Notes: generated from the sequence alone by a model not told the origin. A stretch of DNA of 37,241 bases from Fonticula-like sp. SCN 57-25 (GCA_001724245.1 MEDX01000036.1:1-37241), one strand, 5' to 3'. Positions 1 through 10,386 are shown, numbered from the stretch's first letter. Translations and numbers: made by a program.

Positions 1-516
1 GTGGCCCAGCCACTTCTCCTTCCTCTCCACGCAGCGGAGGAGCGCGAAGCGGATGCGCTTCAACAGATGCGGCGCGTCCTCGACCCCGAGTCGCACCACA
101 CCGTCGCTGTCAATCGCCGGCCACCACACCTTCGCCACCTTGCCGTCGCCATCGAGCACCCCATCGTTCTTGAGCTTGTTGATAATACGGGCAGTTCGGA
201 CATTTCCGCGCACCACCCCAAGGGGAATGTGGCGCTCGGTGCCGCCTTCCGTCTGCATAACGGGGATGCCCATCTCTCTCGCCATCGTGAAGAGCTCCGG
301 ATGCCTCAGGGGCGCCAGTTCCGCGGCAATCTCCTGCGTCTCGACGCGCAGCTTTTGCGTGAACATGGCGGCCTCGCCGTCCGGCGCTCTCACTAGGCGA
401 GAGTGATGCTCCCCGTCAAAGGCCTCAATGAGGATGCGTGGGAATGGGCGCAATGCCCTTGCAATCGCTGCCGTAAGCTCTTCCCGCAAGTGCTCCAATA
501 ATGTCGTTTGGCGCGA
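1..516 (-). CDS. Unknown protein, partial (3' end beyond window)
   Basis: An open minus-strand frame runs from a TAA at 517-519 to the left window edge. It is about 170 codons long with clearly protein-like composition. It contains the stretches EHLREELTAAIARAL and GIPVMQTEGGTERHIPLG, then VVRGNVRTARIINKLKNDG and a C-terminal part WWPAIDSDGVVRLG. I do not recognise a family. The first in-frame ATG is at 364-366, but the residues upstream of it look equally coding, so translation probably begins in an upstream exon not resolved here, or the ATG at 366 is used with a long leader. The gene lies downstream of the MoaB-like gene on the same strand, with about 140 bp between them. The product is truncated by the window. 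Confidence 0.55.
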
Positions 517-659
517 TTAGGCCATAATTTGGACTTAATATTCTGTGTACACAGGGCAGCTGGACACTGAGGAAAGACAATAAAAAGCAAATACACCCAG
601 TCAAGGAAATATTCAAGGCAAAGATCTATTATACATCCAATTTACAAAGTGGTACAGAG

Positions 660-1175
660 CTACTGAGCATGATGCTTGTTGACTTCGCGGTAGAGGTGGT
701 TCACCTCTGGTAGAATAAGGCGGGTCATTCCCAGTGTCACAGCCTTGCTGGAGCCCGGCAGCGCAAAGGCAAGCTGACCCGTCGCCGTGATGCCGCCCAC
801 CGCCCTGGATGCCATTGCGGCACTGCCGACCTCGGCAAACGACAGCATGCGAAAGATCTCGCCAAAGCCGTCCAGCCGCTTCACGAGATGCTCCGTCAGG
901 CCTTCATATGCCATGTCGCGCAAAGATATGCCGGTTCCACCCGTGGTGACGAGCAGCTGCACGGAGGCATCACCGAGAGCTGCCGACAGCGCACGCCGGA
1001 TCTCGTCAGTGTCCTCGCGTACCACGGCGTAGTGCGCGATTGTGTGGCCTTCCGCAGTCAGCAGTTCCTTGATAATCTTACCGCTCTGGTCGTTTGACTC
1101 GTCACGGGTGTCGCTGAACGAGAGAACGGCCGCGCGCAGCTTGGCCTTGGGCGCATCGTAGTGGTGGTGCGCCAT
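660..1175 (-). CDS. Stand-alone MoaB/MogA-type molybdopterin protein
   Basis: Intronless ORF of 171 residues from the ATG at 1175; a longer frame upstream has only a TTG. It matches the MoaB branch of the MogA/MoaB fold, which binds molybdopterin during molybdenum-cofactor synthesis. Visible hallmarks are LSFSDTRDESNDQSG near the N-terminus, the phosphate-binding loop TTGGTG followed by RD, then FGEIFRMLSFAEVGSAA and ALPGSSKAV near the C-terminus. The length is that of bacterial MoaB. In most eukaryotes this domain sits inside gephyrin/Cnx1 fusions, so a single-domain, intron-free copy is unusual and is compatible with bacterial transfer. No organellar signal is obvious. It could instead be a catalytically inactive MoaB-like protein, because several bacterial MoaBs are dispensable. 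Confidence 0.88.
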   Translation of the reverse strand: MAHHHYDAPKAKLRAAVLSFSDTRDESNDQSGKIIKELLTAEGHTIAHYAVVREDTDEIRRALSAALGDASVQLLVTTGGTGISLRDMAYEGLTEHLVKRLDGFGEIFRMLSFAEVGSAAMASRAVGGITATGQLAFALPGSSKAVTLGMTRLILPEVNHLYREVNKHHAQ

Positions 1176-1185
1176 TGTTGTCGTG

Positions 1186-1222
1186 CCCCTCAAGTGACAA
1201 ATCCAATCTGCCCCTCAAGTGG
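1186..1222. repeat. Short direct repeat in MoaB/eL43 spacer
   Basis: The 11-mer CCCCTCAAGTG occurs twice in the spacer between the divergent MoaB-like and eL43 genes, 27 bp apart. It lies immediately upstream of the MoaB start codon, so it could be a promoter element of that gene. A related CCCCTCAAG is found at about 14281 in the PEX2/ORF952 spacer. Function is inferred from position only. Confidence 0.35.
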
Positions 1223-1323
1223 ATTATGTTAAATCGCATGCGATTTTCGGCCTACATCTTGGTCGATTCGCGCAAGTTGTATCCCTCTCTCTCTCGCCAC
1301 CACCGTAGCACGTCGGTCGGAAA

Positions 1324-1982
1324 ATGGTACGTCGCTAGCTGAGCCCCGGAAGCAGAGGAGCTGCTGTAGTGGATGGATGGGATGCGCGCGCTGGATGATG
1401 CCGTTGGTGTGTTTGGATGGATGGCGGTGGAGGATAGCTCCTCGGCCGAGCGATTCGTGTCGCTTGGATGCCGGCATCCGCATCCGCCATCCTGCGGCGC
1501 GCGCGGCCCATCCTTCTGCCAGCATCCGCTTCCGTTTGTAGTATCCGCATGTTCTAATGTATCCGCTCTTTGCAGACGAAGCGCACGAAGAAGGCCGGTG
1601 TTGTCGGTAAGTACGGTACCCGCTATGGTGCCTCGCTCCGTAAGATGATCAAGAAGCAGGAAATCACGCAGCACGCTACGTACACCTGCTCGTTCTGCGG
1701 CAAGGTGCGTTGCGACTCTCCTTTGCCACTCGTTATTTTGGTTTTTGAAATTAACGTATGATTTAATCTTTCTCATTTGCAGGACGCTGTCCGCCGTGAG
1801 GTTACTGGCATCTGGAGCTGCAAGGGTTGCCGCAAGGTCACCGCCGGTGGTGCCTACTCGCTCAGGTTCGTGCCCTTTAGCTCTCATTTTTACAGTCATT
1901 TAACACTGTTTATTTTAGCACGATCGCTGCCGCCACTGTCCGCAGCAGCATCCGTCGCCTTCGCGAGATGACTGAGGCTTAA
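1324..1982 (+). CDS. RPL37A: 60S ribosomal protein eL43 (L37a)
   Basis: Four exons: 1324-1326, 1576-1704, 1783-1865, 1919-1982, giving 92 residues, the normal length of eL43. The protein reads [20 protein letters not shown] after the initiator Met. It has the zinc-binding pairs CSFC and CKGC, then [10 protein letters not shown] and ends [11 protein letters not shown], all diagnostic. It is a structural component of the large cytosolic ribosomal subunit. Exon 1 is inferred to be the ATG alone, spliced at GTACGT (1327) to the acceptor at 1574-1575. This gives the exact family length and follows the donor pattern of this genome. An alternative ATG-GCG exon at 1421-1426 has a poor donor. The first intron (249 nt) is long, as often seen in ribosomal-protein genes. 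Confidence 0.93.
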
Positions 1983-2041
1983 GTAGTTTGCACAATAATA
2001 TACTTTTGCTTTTCGTATCCTCATATTCCTGGCTGCCTTTT

Positions 2042-2077
2042 GCTCTGTGGCCGTTTGCGGCTCTGTGGCCGTTTGCG
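2042..2077. repeat. Perfect 18-bp tandem duplication
   Basis: The 18-mer GCTCTGTGGCCGTTTGCG is present twice head to tail, between the convergent 3' ends of eL43 and the LIN37-like gene. It is probably a slippage duplication in 3' UTR or spacer sequence. No function is visible. Confidence 0.8.
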
Positions 2078-2190
2078 CTACTTGCACGTTCAGTATTATT
2101 GTTACAGCTCATTTGACAGTCTCAGCGCGTCGATGGCGACACATCTGCTGCGCCCTTTCTCGCCCTATACACCGCTCGCGTGTTAGTGTA

Positions 2191-3281
2191 TCACTCGACT
2201 ACCGATGCGCCCGCGTACAGTCTCCGCTGCCTGAACGGGGCGAGATACTTTGCGCGCAGGTTCTTGATATCGTCCATATGCCTGATATCGGTTTGCTCTG
2301 CAATTGAAGCAATTGTCCAGTCGACCTCCTGCTCTGGCCGCGTCGACACTGGCGCGGGCGGCAGCAGCGGCACCATCCTTGCCACCTGCGCCGCACTCAA
2401 ATTGGACGGATATGACCGCGTGTTTGCCCTCGACGGCGGCATGCGCGACGAGTGCAGTGTCCACGCGCGCGCCAGGTCGTACATCGTGGGCTCGCGATGG
2501 GCGATGCCGCCAAGGTCCACAACATGGCCGAGCACCTTGAGGCGGCGATCGCGCTGGCGCTCGGGCGTGTCGGAAACCCGCGAGCCTTTACTTGGCTGTC
2601 GGGGATCAGGGGATCAGGTTTAGATCATTGCAGAGAGGGTCGCGTACCTCATCAGAGTCGTTATTAGAGTCGTCTGTCAGTCTGTGCGCGGCCGTGTAAG
2701 CAAAGCAAAAAAAGAGTTGTTTTGTCGTACTGGGCGTCCTTCTCGGCCTGGGCGCGAATGTCCTTGAGGTGCCGGTAGCCGGCCTGCATCGACGGCCAGA
2801 TGGTGCCGTCAGAGCACTGGAACCGCCCATCGCCGAGCGGGACGACTGCACGCACAGGGCGCTCAGAGAAAAGAAAAAAAGGAGAAAGGGAACGTACCTT
2901 GAGCCGGCTGCCTCTTCTTTGACGGCGACGGCGTCAAACTACCCGGCTTGCGCCTGAGAGCATCGTGTAAGGCTTAGTCACAAGCATGGCGGGATGCGCA
3001 CTCGTCAGACGGCGACGCTTGAGCACTTAGGCTCGCCTGCCAGCGATGAAGAAGGTTGTCGCGAATGCGCGGCGGGTGAGGCTCGCGAGGCGGACTCCCC
3101 GCTGCAAGTACAGCGACACCAATCGTGAGTGGTCATCATCAAGGAGAGATCAGGGATCGTACTCGACATCGCCGTCAAAGCATTAACACTGGAACGCGAA
3201 TCGCGATCAGCAATAGAAATATAATAAAGTAACAACGTACACTTCAAGCTCCTCGAGCCCATATGCGCGATCCCCGCTCAT
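2191..3281 (-). CDS. LIN37-like MuvB/DREAM complex subunit
   Basis: Seven exons on the minus strand (3281-3241, 3188-3163, 3101-3002, 2953-2898, 2845-2731, 2681-2648, 2595-2191) join in frame to a 258-residue protein, close to the size of animal LIN37. Around residues 144-169 it reads KVLGHVVDLGG then EPTMYDLARAW. This resembles the LIN37 core, in which a short hydrophobic segment precedes a (L/M)Y-x2-(C/A)RAW motif. The middle is proline-rich (VPLLPPAPVSTRP) and the C-terminus is a helical, charged segment (DIRHMDDIKNLRAKYLAPF), again as in LIN37. LIN37 belongs to MuvB, which represses cell-cycle genes with E2F/RB and activates them with MYB. The N-terminal half is basic and serine-rich. Assignment rests on motif memory and order, not on a search. 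Confidence 0.6.
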
Positions 3282-3677
3282 ATCTGCCAATGTCCACGGC
3301 GTCCGATGCGCTCGCACGCACACACACACCGAACGGTTACGACGCCAATTATTTGAAATCGGGAGATCGATTTTCATCCCCCCGAAATTTACGAGGGTGT
3401 GCACCCCTCTTCTAGAGATCTGTGTTTGATCTGGAGCAAACCCAGACACATTCTAGTTCATAAATGTTACATAAATATGCCGTGTGAATACAGAAAGCGG
3501 CATTTATGTATGGTAAATGTGCTTATTGGCCACATAGCCGCGCCAATACCAAGTAATTCAGGCAAATGCATTGCATTACTATCATACAAAAAGTGCTGAA
3601 AACAACGAAAAGCGACGCAAAACGACAACGAAAAACCCCCAACGCGTTCCCACAACCTCACCAAGACAAAATTCGCC
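3282..3677. other. Intergenic spacer, no gene seen
   Basis: About 400 bp lie between the LIN37-like start and the RhoGAP stop. The stretch holds a short CA run near 3314-3327 and AT-rich sequence, but no convincing reading frame, RNA gene or CACGTG box. It presumably contains the LIN37-like promoter and the RhoGAP 3' UTR. Confidence 0.5.
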
Positions 3678-5512
3678 TCACTTGAACTGTGAAAAATCGC
3701 TCTCAAGCGCCGCGAGCATCGCATCGAGCTCCTCTATGTTTGCGATGCGCACCGACCCCCCCACCATCTTTGCTGCCGCCTTGCCCGCCGCATCTTCCGC
3801 CGCGATCGCCGACTTTGACGGCGACCGCGACAAGTTTTGCCGCATGAGCGTGTCGGTGGCCGTGATGACGGGCGGCCCGACGGCGTTGATCGGCAGCGGC
3901 GCGGCGGCGTTGACGAGGCCGATCGGCGCGAGCGACGATGCAGCCGACACGGACGACGCGCTCGGGCTGCGCGGCAGCGCGCCAATGGCCGCCGGCGCGG
4001 TGGCCGTGAGCAGTGGCGGGGCGCGGGGCGAGCGCGGCGGCGCGGAAGACGACGGCGGCGGGGTCGGCTTGGACTCGCGGACGGCGGCGAGGCGGTCCGT
4101 CAGGGAAGCGTTGTGGCGCTCGATGAGCTGGAGGCGTTTTTGGAGGGACTCAAAGGCGACGAGGAGGTCGGCAATGTTGGTTTCGAGTTGGAGGCGCTGG
4201 GAGGCGTCGTTTTCGATTTGGCGCTGGAGCTCATCGGCTTCAGCTGGGGGGGAGTTAGAAAGGGGCGGAAAAAGGGGGGAAAAGGGCGAAAAAGGAGTGG
4301 AGAAAAAAGACAAATGGAGCAAAAATGGTGCAAAAATGACCAAAAAGTAACCAAAAAGAAACCAAAAACAGCCAATGAACCATATCCAAGCCCCACTTCT
4401 ACTTTAGTTACGTACACTTGAGCTGAGCCGAAAAAACTGTTTGGTCGTCGTGCAGATCGTGCCTTTCGAGATCGAGGACGACGTCGACATAGTTGCTCGG
4501 TATGAGCCCCGACTGCCCCCTGAGCTCCGCCTCGATCCAGCCGTCCTCGTCGTCGGCGTTTGTCACGAAAAACAGTTCATTTTCCTTGAACGTCAGCTCC
4601 TGCACCGTGCGCGCCGCGTACGGGTGCTTTGAGCGGACCACCTTGGCGAGCGCGAGCGGCGCCGCCTCGCCGCGCTCAAACACGGCGGGCGCGAGCTCAA
4701 TGAGCGAGTCGACCAGCTGGCTCGACCAGCGCGTGTTCTCGACGAGCTGCAGCGGCGACTCGTTCCGGCGGCGGAGAATGTTGGGCGCAAAGACGGTGGC
4801 GAGGTTGGCCGAGCCCATCAGGTTGACCTCTTTTTGAAGGGAGACTTTGTGGAGGAACATAAAGAGGCGCCGCGTCACGCAATAGTGCACGCGCGGAAAG
4901 TAGTTGATGAGCGTGCGCAGGTAGCGGGAGAGCATGAGGGGATCGGTGATGCCGCTCAGGGTGAGGCCGACAAAGCTCTCATACCAGTCAAAGGGGAAGA
5001 GGGCCTCGGGGAGCTCGCGAAGATACAGCTTGAGGAGGGAGGCGACGGCGTGGCCATCAGTCACATTCGACAGATCAACGTCCTCGCCTGTAGCGGCATC
5101 AGCAGCGGCATCAAGGATTGGGTGTGCGTACGGCGATCAAAGCGCTCGCGAAGCCGGTTCTGGACACCTTGACCACCGGCAATCCGAAAGATTCCTTCCG
5201 TTTTCATATCTAAAAGTAAAGCGTTAGCTCCCAATTTACAGCACTATGCGCCAAATATGTATTGCGTACGGTTGGCCTCGATATATCTAATCGACTTTTC
5301 AATAATGGTGGGGATTTCTAGCCCCGGGAATCGCGGCGACTCCTCCAGGGATCGGCCGATGACCGGGTCCATGGGCGGCCCCATCAGCGAATTGGACGAG
5401 CCGCTCGAATGCAGCGCGCCATCTAGCAAGTCGTACAGTGAGTGGGCAAGCTACGCCGCAGTGGCGAGGGGGATCAGGGCGCACTCGTGCTCTTCTTGCG
5501 CCCGAGCAGCAT
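3678..5512 (-). CDS. RhoGAP-SH3-coiled-coil protein
   Basis: Five minus-strand exons (5512-5485, 5422-5270, 5209-5132, 5087-4416, 4243-3678) give 498 residues. A RhoGAP domain occupies about residues 35-225. It has the arginine finger in EGIFRIAG (Arg69), the conserved Lys in LLKLYLRELPE (about 106) and the Asn residues of NLATVFAPNIL (about 181-189), so it should stimulate GTP hydrolysis by Rho/Rac/Cdc42-type GTPases. An SH3 domain follows (about 239-291: KHPYAART, GLIPSNYV), then a coiled coil (about 312-365) and an Ala/Pro/Ser-rich tail with a short C-terminal helix (IEELDAMLAALESDF). The start MLLGRKK was chosen because exon 1 then splices in phase. The 172-nt last intron is built of T-rich repeats. 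Confidence 0.88.
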
Positions 5513-6084
5513 CGCGGCGGCGGTGGCAAACCAAACACTGTCGGCACAGGCGAATAATCTGATCGCTGATTGGTCGGCGCCGTAATTCGACGATTCTCAT
5601 TGGTCCGATTGGAGCTTAGATTGATCTCGTTCGTATCTTGTGCTTTTCTATCAGCTGGGTCACACGCCTGTCGCCTATATACATACTGAATAGTATGACA
5701 TGGTCGGGCATATAATCAAAGATGATAGCAGAGTCTGTTGCGTAAAGATCATTGAATTCAAGTAAAAAATGGACCAATAAAGAGGCAGAACGGCAGTTGG
5801 TGGCCACGATTTATCTCAACATTGTGAGGTTGATGTCATATTCCTCATCATACGGTCATAATTCTCTTCATATTCCCCATCATAAAGTCAAGATTATTGC
5901 TTTTGTTGCTTTGCCAAATTGTGAGATATATCGCAGAAACACCCAGATGGATACGATAGCTACATTAAGCACTAGTACATGCGATGATATAAATACAACG
6001 ACATCGCAGCAGCAAAACCCGCCGCAAAACACTCATAATTACACTAAACTCCAAAATTATTTCCCGCAACATCAATCAATGACG
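5513..6084. other. Intergenic spacer, no gene seen
   Basis: An AT-rich stretch of about 570 bp lies between the RhoGAP start and the TMEM198-like stop, both on the minus strand. A CCAAT-type sequence (ATTGGTC on the plus strand) lies at about 5569 and again near 5600, close to the RhoGAP start, and could be a promoter element. No long frame or RNA gene was recognised. Confidence 0.45.
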
Positions 6085-7159
6085 TCACCTCCCAAACACT
6101 CTTCCGCGCCTGTCGGCCGCCGCCCCCGTGCGCTCCGCCCCCCACTCACCCAGCTCTGTCGCGCCGATCTCGTCGGCAAAGACCAGCTCGGCCGCGTCGT
6201 CGTCGTCCGAGTCGCTGTCATAGTCAAGCAGCGCGCGCGCGTCGCCGCCGTCGTCGGAAAAGTCGTCGCCGCCGTCGGAAAAAGGCAGGAAAACGGCGCG
6301 GTTGCGAGCGGGTTTGCCAAGCACGCGCCACTGAAAGGCGACGCCCGCCAGCAGGACAACCGCGGACAGGCAAAGGTAGAGGGACGGCCACGTGTAAGGC
6401 GGTGTTTCGTCTTTCGAGTCGGGCCAGCCAATGGCGTCGCGGGGGAGGCCGGAAAAGCCGGCAAAGACGGGCGCGTCGCCGAGCAGGGCGGACCAGACGC
6501 CGAGCACGGCGCGGCCGTAGCCGGTGGACGCGAGGTAGTCGAGCGGGGCCATTACGAGGAATGAGCCAACGAGCGCAGAAGTAAAGATCTGCACGCGATG
6601 CGGGTACAGGACGTTGGCGATCCCGAGGGCGATCGAGAGGAGGATCGCGACAGTGTAGAGGGCGGCGGTGAATCCGCGCGGATCCAGAGAAAGAGCTTAT
6701 TCAATTAAGAACAGTCAGTATAATGGGCTTTAAATATGCGTAAAAGGGCGCACAGAGTGGCGTCGAGAGGGCGACGAGGGCGATGGCCAGGCCGGCAGCG
6801 ACGCCCTGGACGGCATGGCCGACGCGGCGATGATACGCGCAAAAGGATCCCGCAAGGATGCCGATAATGAGACCAATCGTCCAGGGGGCTACAAACGCGT
6901 TAATATGCGGACGGAGATGGGGTGTCGGCTGCAGATCGCGCACCGTAGAAGGGAAGGCTGGCATGCGTGCATAATGATTCCGTCATCATTCCAAAAAGCA
7001 TCAATGCGGCAAGCCCATTCGCTTCAACCACTCTAAGTAACAATATCACATATAAAATAGCTATAGCGTACCACAGCCGACATAGTAGCAGCCAGAAAGA
7101 AGCTGGACTGCCCCAGTACTGCACGCGAATCCCGCCACCAGCGGCACAGCCCGCTCCAT
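6085..7159 (-). CDS. TMEM198/DUF4203-like multi-pass membrane protein
   Basis: Four exons (7159-7072, 7021-6944, 6888-6754, 6695-6085) give 303 residues. About seven hydrophobic segments are visible. They include VQLLSGCYYVGCANGLAALM, WTIGLIIGILAGSFCAYH with the following GHAVQGVAAGLAIALVAL, FTAALYTVAILLSIALG, VQIFTSALVGSFLVMAP and LCLSAVVLLAGVAFQW. The alternation of a glycine-rich helix, a conserved Tyr and a second glycine-rich helix recalls the DUF4203/TMEM198 family; function is poorly known outside Wnt signalling in vertebrates. The cytoplasmic tail is very acidic (DYDSDSDDDDAAE). The acceptor GAAG at 7022-7025 was chosen because the nearer TTAG would create a frame break. It is transcribed divergently from WD40-SAM gene 1 across a 110-bp spacer. 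Confidence 0.6.
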
Positions 7160-7269
7160 CAGCCAAAGTAGTCGTCACGTGACCAGATTTCAATGTGAGA
7201 CATCACGTGACTGCCAACATTTGCGAACGTTTCGGCAACTGTTACAACCGAGCAACGGGATAGGCAAGC
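7160..7269. promoter_or_regulatory. Bidirectional promoter with two TCACGTGA boxes
   Basis: The 110-bp gap separates the start codons of the TMEM198-like gene (-) and WD40-SAM gene 1 (+). It contains two identical palindromes, TCACGTGA at 7175-7182 and 7203-7210, 28 bp apart and each followed by C. CACGTG palindromes are classical bHLH/bZIP-type binding cores. The assignment as promoter is inference from position and recurrence in the window. Confidence 0.6.
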
Positions 7270-9746
7270 ATGCTGAGCATCAAACCCGGACCAGTGCGCA
7301 CTAGCCATGTCTTATGGCTCTACTGACGCGTTGCCTCTGCTTTGCGATCATTTTTCGTTTTAGTATAAGCGCCCTGCTGATGGCGCATCGGGGCCGAACA
7401 AGGCTGCAAAGATTCAGCACCCAGTCCTCACCAAGGCGGAGAATCTCAAAGTGCACTCCAGCATTGTGCGCCTTACCATTCCAGTACTGCTCTCATCTCA
7501 CTCTCGTTACTTTGTTACTTTAAAAGGTGTACGGCTGCGAGATCTCCCCCAATGGCAAGTATCTCGGGACATGCAGCCTTGACGGGACGATCCGCGTGAC
7601 CGAACTCGACTCGCAAAAGCTGATCTACACGGCCGACTGCGACGACAATGTACAGTGCTCTCCTTTTTTAAATCGTTTCTAATATTCGGAAAGGTGCTTG
7701 ATGTCGCTTGGTCGTCGGATAGCACTCGCCTCGTCGGTTCGACCGAAGGCGGCCGCGTCGTGATGGTCAAGGCCGACGGATCGCACGCAGACATTTTTCA
7801 GACATCGTCAACTGTGCGTCACCCTCGTTGCTTGATTGGCCACTGACTCTTTTTTTCATAGCTTGAAGCGTGCGCGTTTGGCGCAAAGGGCCACATTGCC
7901 GTCGGCGGCAAGACCTCGATCGTCTACCTCCTGGAACCCACAAGTAGGAATCCCATGCCAGCGTCACTTTCTGGCTTTGAAAACTGCGTACGCATATCAA
8001 GTATTTATTTTCAATAATTGACCGCTGGCCGCCAGATCCAAAGCCTTGCCTTTTCACCGGACGGCAACTTGCTGGCCGTCGGCTGCGTCGCCGGGCACCT
8101 CTACATCTTTGGCCTCAAGGGCCACGATTGGATCAAGCTCAAGCAGACCAAGTACCACACCTATGGCGTACGTCCAAACGGCCTTGCATTGGCTGATTTT
8201 CACTTTCTCTTCTTCTGATTGGTCCATGCTCACACCTCTTTCCAGATCAACTCGCTTTGCTTTAGCCCGTCTGGCCGCCTTCTGCTCGCCACCGGCCTCG
8301 ACCGCAAGGTCTCAATCTGGAACGTCCCCCAGAACCACCGCTTTGCCGATCAGCCGCGCATGACGCTGATTGGCCACGAGAAGCAAGTCACCGGCGGCGC
8401 CTTTCTCGACGACGACGAGCAGTATGTCGTCACCGGCTCGTACGACAAGACACTCTGCGTATGGAACGTCACGTCGGGGCGGCTCATGGCCATGCACCCG
8501 ACCTTTAAGGTGCGTTTTATTTATTTTTCCATTGGTCAATTTTTATCAATGGTGAATTGTGGTTTGTGCGCGATTTCTGACCGACCAATCAGGTGTACGC
8601 CATGTCGTGCCACGCGCCTTCCGCGACGATCGCGATCGGCGCCTCGCAGGGCAAGACGGTGGACCTGTGGCGGTACAGCATGGACGGCGCGGGACAGGGC
8701 GCGGCGCTGCCGGCGCTGTTTGGCGCGACAGTGACGGCGGGCGCGATCGTCGCAAAGGCGGCTGCGAGCGTGCCGGCGCCGCCACCGCCGCCGCCGCCGC
8801 TGCCGTCAAACCCGTGCCTCAGGAAGAGGATGTTCGAGGCAGAGGGGGAGGTCGCTGCGATTCAGGGAAAGATGCAGGCGACGGGCGACGGGCTGCGCGC
8901 AAAGATGACGCTGGAGCAGGAGCTCATAAAGGAAATTGCAGAGCTGCAGGTCAAGCGTACGTCGGGAAAGTGATTGGAAAGGGAAAGTGGTTCAATTGTG
9001 GTACTTTTCGCCTTGTTTTGGATAATTTCTTTGCTATTTTGCTCCCTTTTCCTCGCTCTCCACTCTTTGCTCACCCTTTTTCCTTAGTGGCGAGCAGCAA
9101 GCGCGCCCTCAAGAACCTTCAGACACCCGAGTTCCTTTCGCAGTCCCGCGAGCTTGTCGTGATGGAGGAGCGCACGCTGCAGCTCCTCGGCGCGATCAAC
9201 GAGTGCCGCCAGTCGCTCGACAGCCTCACGGACTGCCTCGAAGTGACCGGTCTTGAGCAGCTGACCGGCCCGACTTTCCGCGAATGGCTGTGCGACATTG
9301 GCCTCGGCCACCTTTCGGACACGCTGAGCGACATCAACGGCAGCGTGCTGTGCATGTTTAATGTCGACGAGCTGATGGGCAAGGGCGTCTCGTTCGCCGA
9401 CGCCGCCGACCTGCAGCTGCGCGGCTTTATTGCCCATAATCACCTCGGCCCTGCGCCGCGGTTTGATCCGCCGGCGAATACCGTGCTGAGCTGGACGACC
9501 GAGCAGACCGCAGCGTGGATCGCGTCGCTCGACGCGGGAGTGGCGCCGCTGGTGACGGCCGGGTGGAATGGCGCGGCACTGTGCTCGCTGACGCCCACGA
9601 GGGTTATTGAGGCGAGCAAGGGGAAATTGTCGGCGAGCGACGCGGTAAAGTTCCTCACGCTGGTCAAGGCGACGAGAAGGGAGCTCGACGGGGGGAAGGA
9701 CGAGTGGGTGGCAAGGTGGAGCGGATCGCTCCCAATCGTCGTGTAA
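7270..9746 (+). CDS. WD40-repeat protein with tandem SAM-like domains (copy 1)
   Basis: Nine exons (7270-7293, 7364-7465, 7527-7649, 7694-7813, 7862-7987, 8036-8167, 8246-8509, 8593-8956, 9088-9746) give 637 residues. WD40 blades fill residues 1 to about 340, with motifs such as EISPNGKYLGTCSLDGTIRV, SPDGNLLAVG and GSYDKTLCVWNV. A PAPPPPPPPLP linker and a coiled coil (about 374-435) follow. The C-terminus has two SAM-like units: one with WLCDIGLGHL and SFADAADL, and a second with AAWIAS, AGWNGAALCSLTPTRVI and DEWVARW. Most introns are phase 0 and fall between blades. The architecture recalls WDSUB1 without its U-box, so a scaffold role is likely. AATAAA lies at 9774-9779, 28 bp after the stop. 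A diverged paralogue lies at the right end of the window. Confidence 0.88.
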
Positions 9747-9975
9747 CATGATATTATGCGCATTTTGAGTAGTAATAAAAATACATTTATTAGAGAAGAA
9801 TGTCTACTGCGTTTTTATATAAAATTTCCAGGCATTGCTTTGACTTTTTGTTCCGTTGTTCTCATCGGCATGCCAGCCCAAACGCGCGCATCGCGCAAAC
9901 ATAAATCACGTGACCAATCCGCACGTGACATTCAATCCACGTGGGCTTTGTTGGTGCCGGCCGGACACACGCGCC
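9747..9975. promoter_or_regulatory. Promoter region with three CACGTG boxes
   Basis: The spacer between WD40-SAM gene 1 and the COX20-like start contains TCACGTGA at 9906-9913, GCACGTGA at 9921-9928 and CCACGTGG at 9937-9944. A CCAAT sits directly after the first box. All lie within 70 bp of the ATG at 9976. The left part carries the AATAAA of the upstream gene. Confidence 0.55.
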
Positions 9976-10386
9976 ATGTCGGGTGTGCCCATGCCGGGTC
10001 CGCCCATTCCACCGCCGTCCGGAGGCGGGGGCCCCTCGCGGCCTCACCTCCGCGACGAGCTCCTTTCATGGTGGCGCGCCTCTGCCTCCGCGTCTGACCG
10101 CGGCATCCGCGTCGCGCCGGGATTCCGGACTTCTCTACTTCGCGGGATGGAGGGCGGCACGCTGGTCGGTCTCGTCGCCCTTTTACGCACGCGATCCCCA
10201 ATTACAGCCGGTCATATCGGTGTCTCTTCATTTGCGCTAATATCGTGCGCCAATTGGGAGCTTGTGCAGTACAACGCGCGCAAGTCGCGCGAGACGTTTG
10301 AGCGGTTCCAAAGGGCGATCGCCGGCCGTCGCCGCCGCGAGGCCAAAGACGACGACGAGGATCATGCAAGGGAAACGTCAATAAAT
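9976..10386 (+). other. COX20-like module within the fused frame
   Basis: This part begins MSGVPMPGPPIPPPSGG and contains GFRTSLLRGMEGGTLVGLVA, then a second hydrophobic helix ending CANWELVQYNARKSRETFERF. The pair of short helices with a basic loop between them and the NWE-x-x-x-Y-x-A-R-K ending match COX20/FAM36A. COX20 is a small inner-membrane chaperone for assembly of cytochrome c oxidase subunit 2. After this region the sequence becomes charged (AKDDDEDHARE). An AATAAA-like string (GTCAATAAATAG) occurs at about 10377-10388, although no in-frame stop precedes it. Confidence 0.6.

Noticed and set aside
1421-1575. Alternative eL43 first exon ATG-GCG at 1421-1426
   Set aside because: Would give 93 residues and a GTGGAG donor unlike all others; the ATG at 1324 with GTACGT fits better.
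5411-5460. TTG-start frame beginning LDGALHSSG as the RhoGAP N-terminus
   Set aside because: No ATG start; splicing from the MLLGRKK exon into the acceptor at 5423 keeps frame and supplies a proper start.
9084-9749. 221-codon minus-strand frame opposite WD40-SAM gene 1
   Set aside because: Antisense shadow of the last exon; Arg/His/Ala-rich with no recognisable motif.
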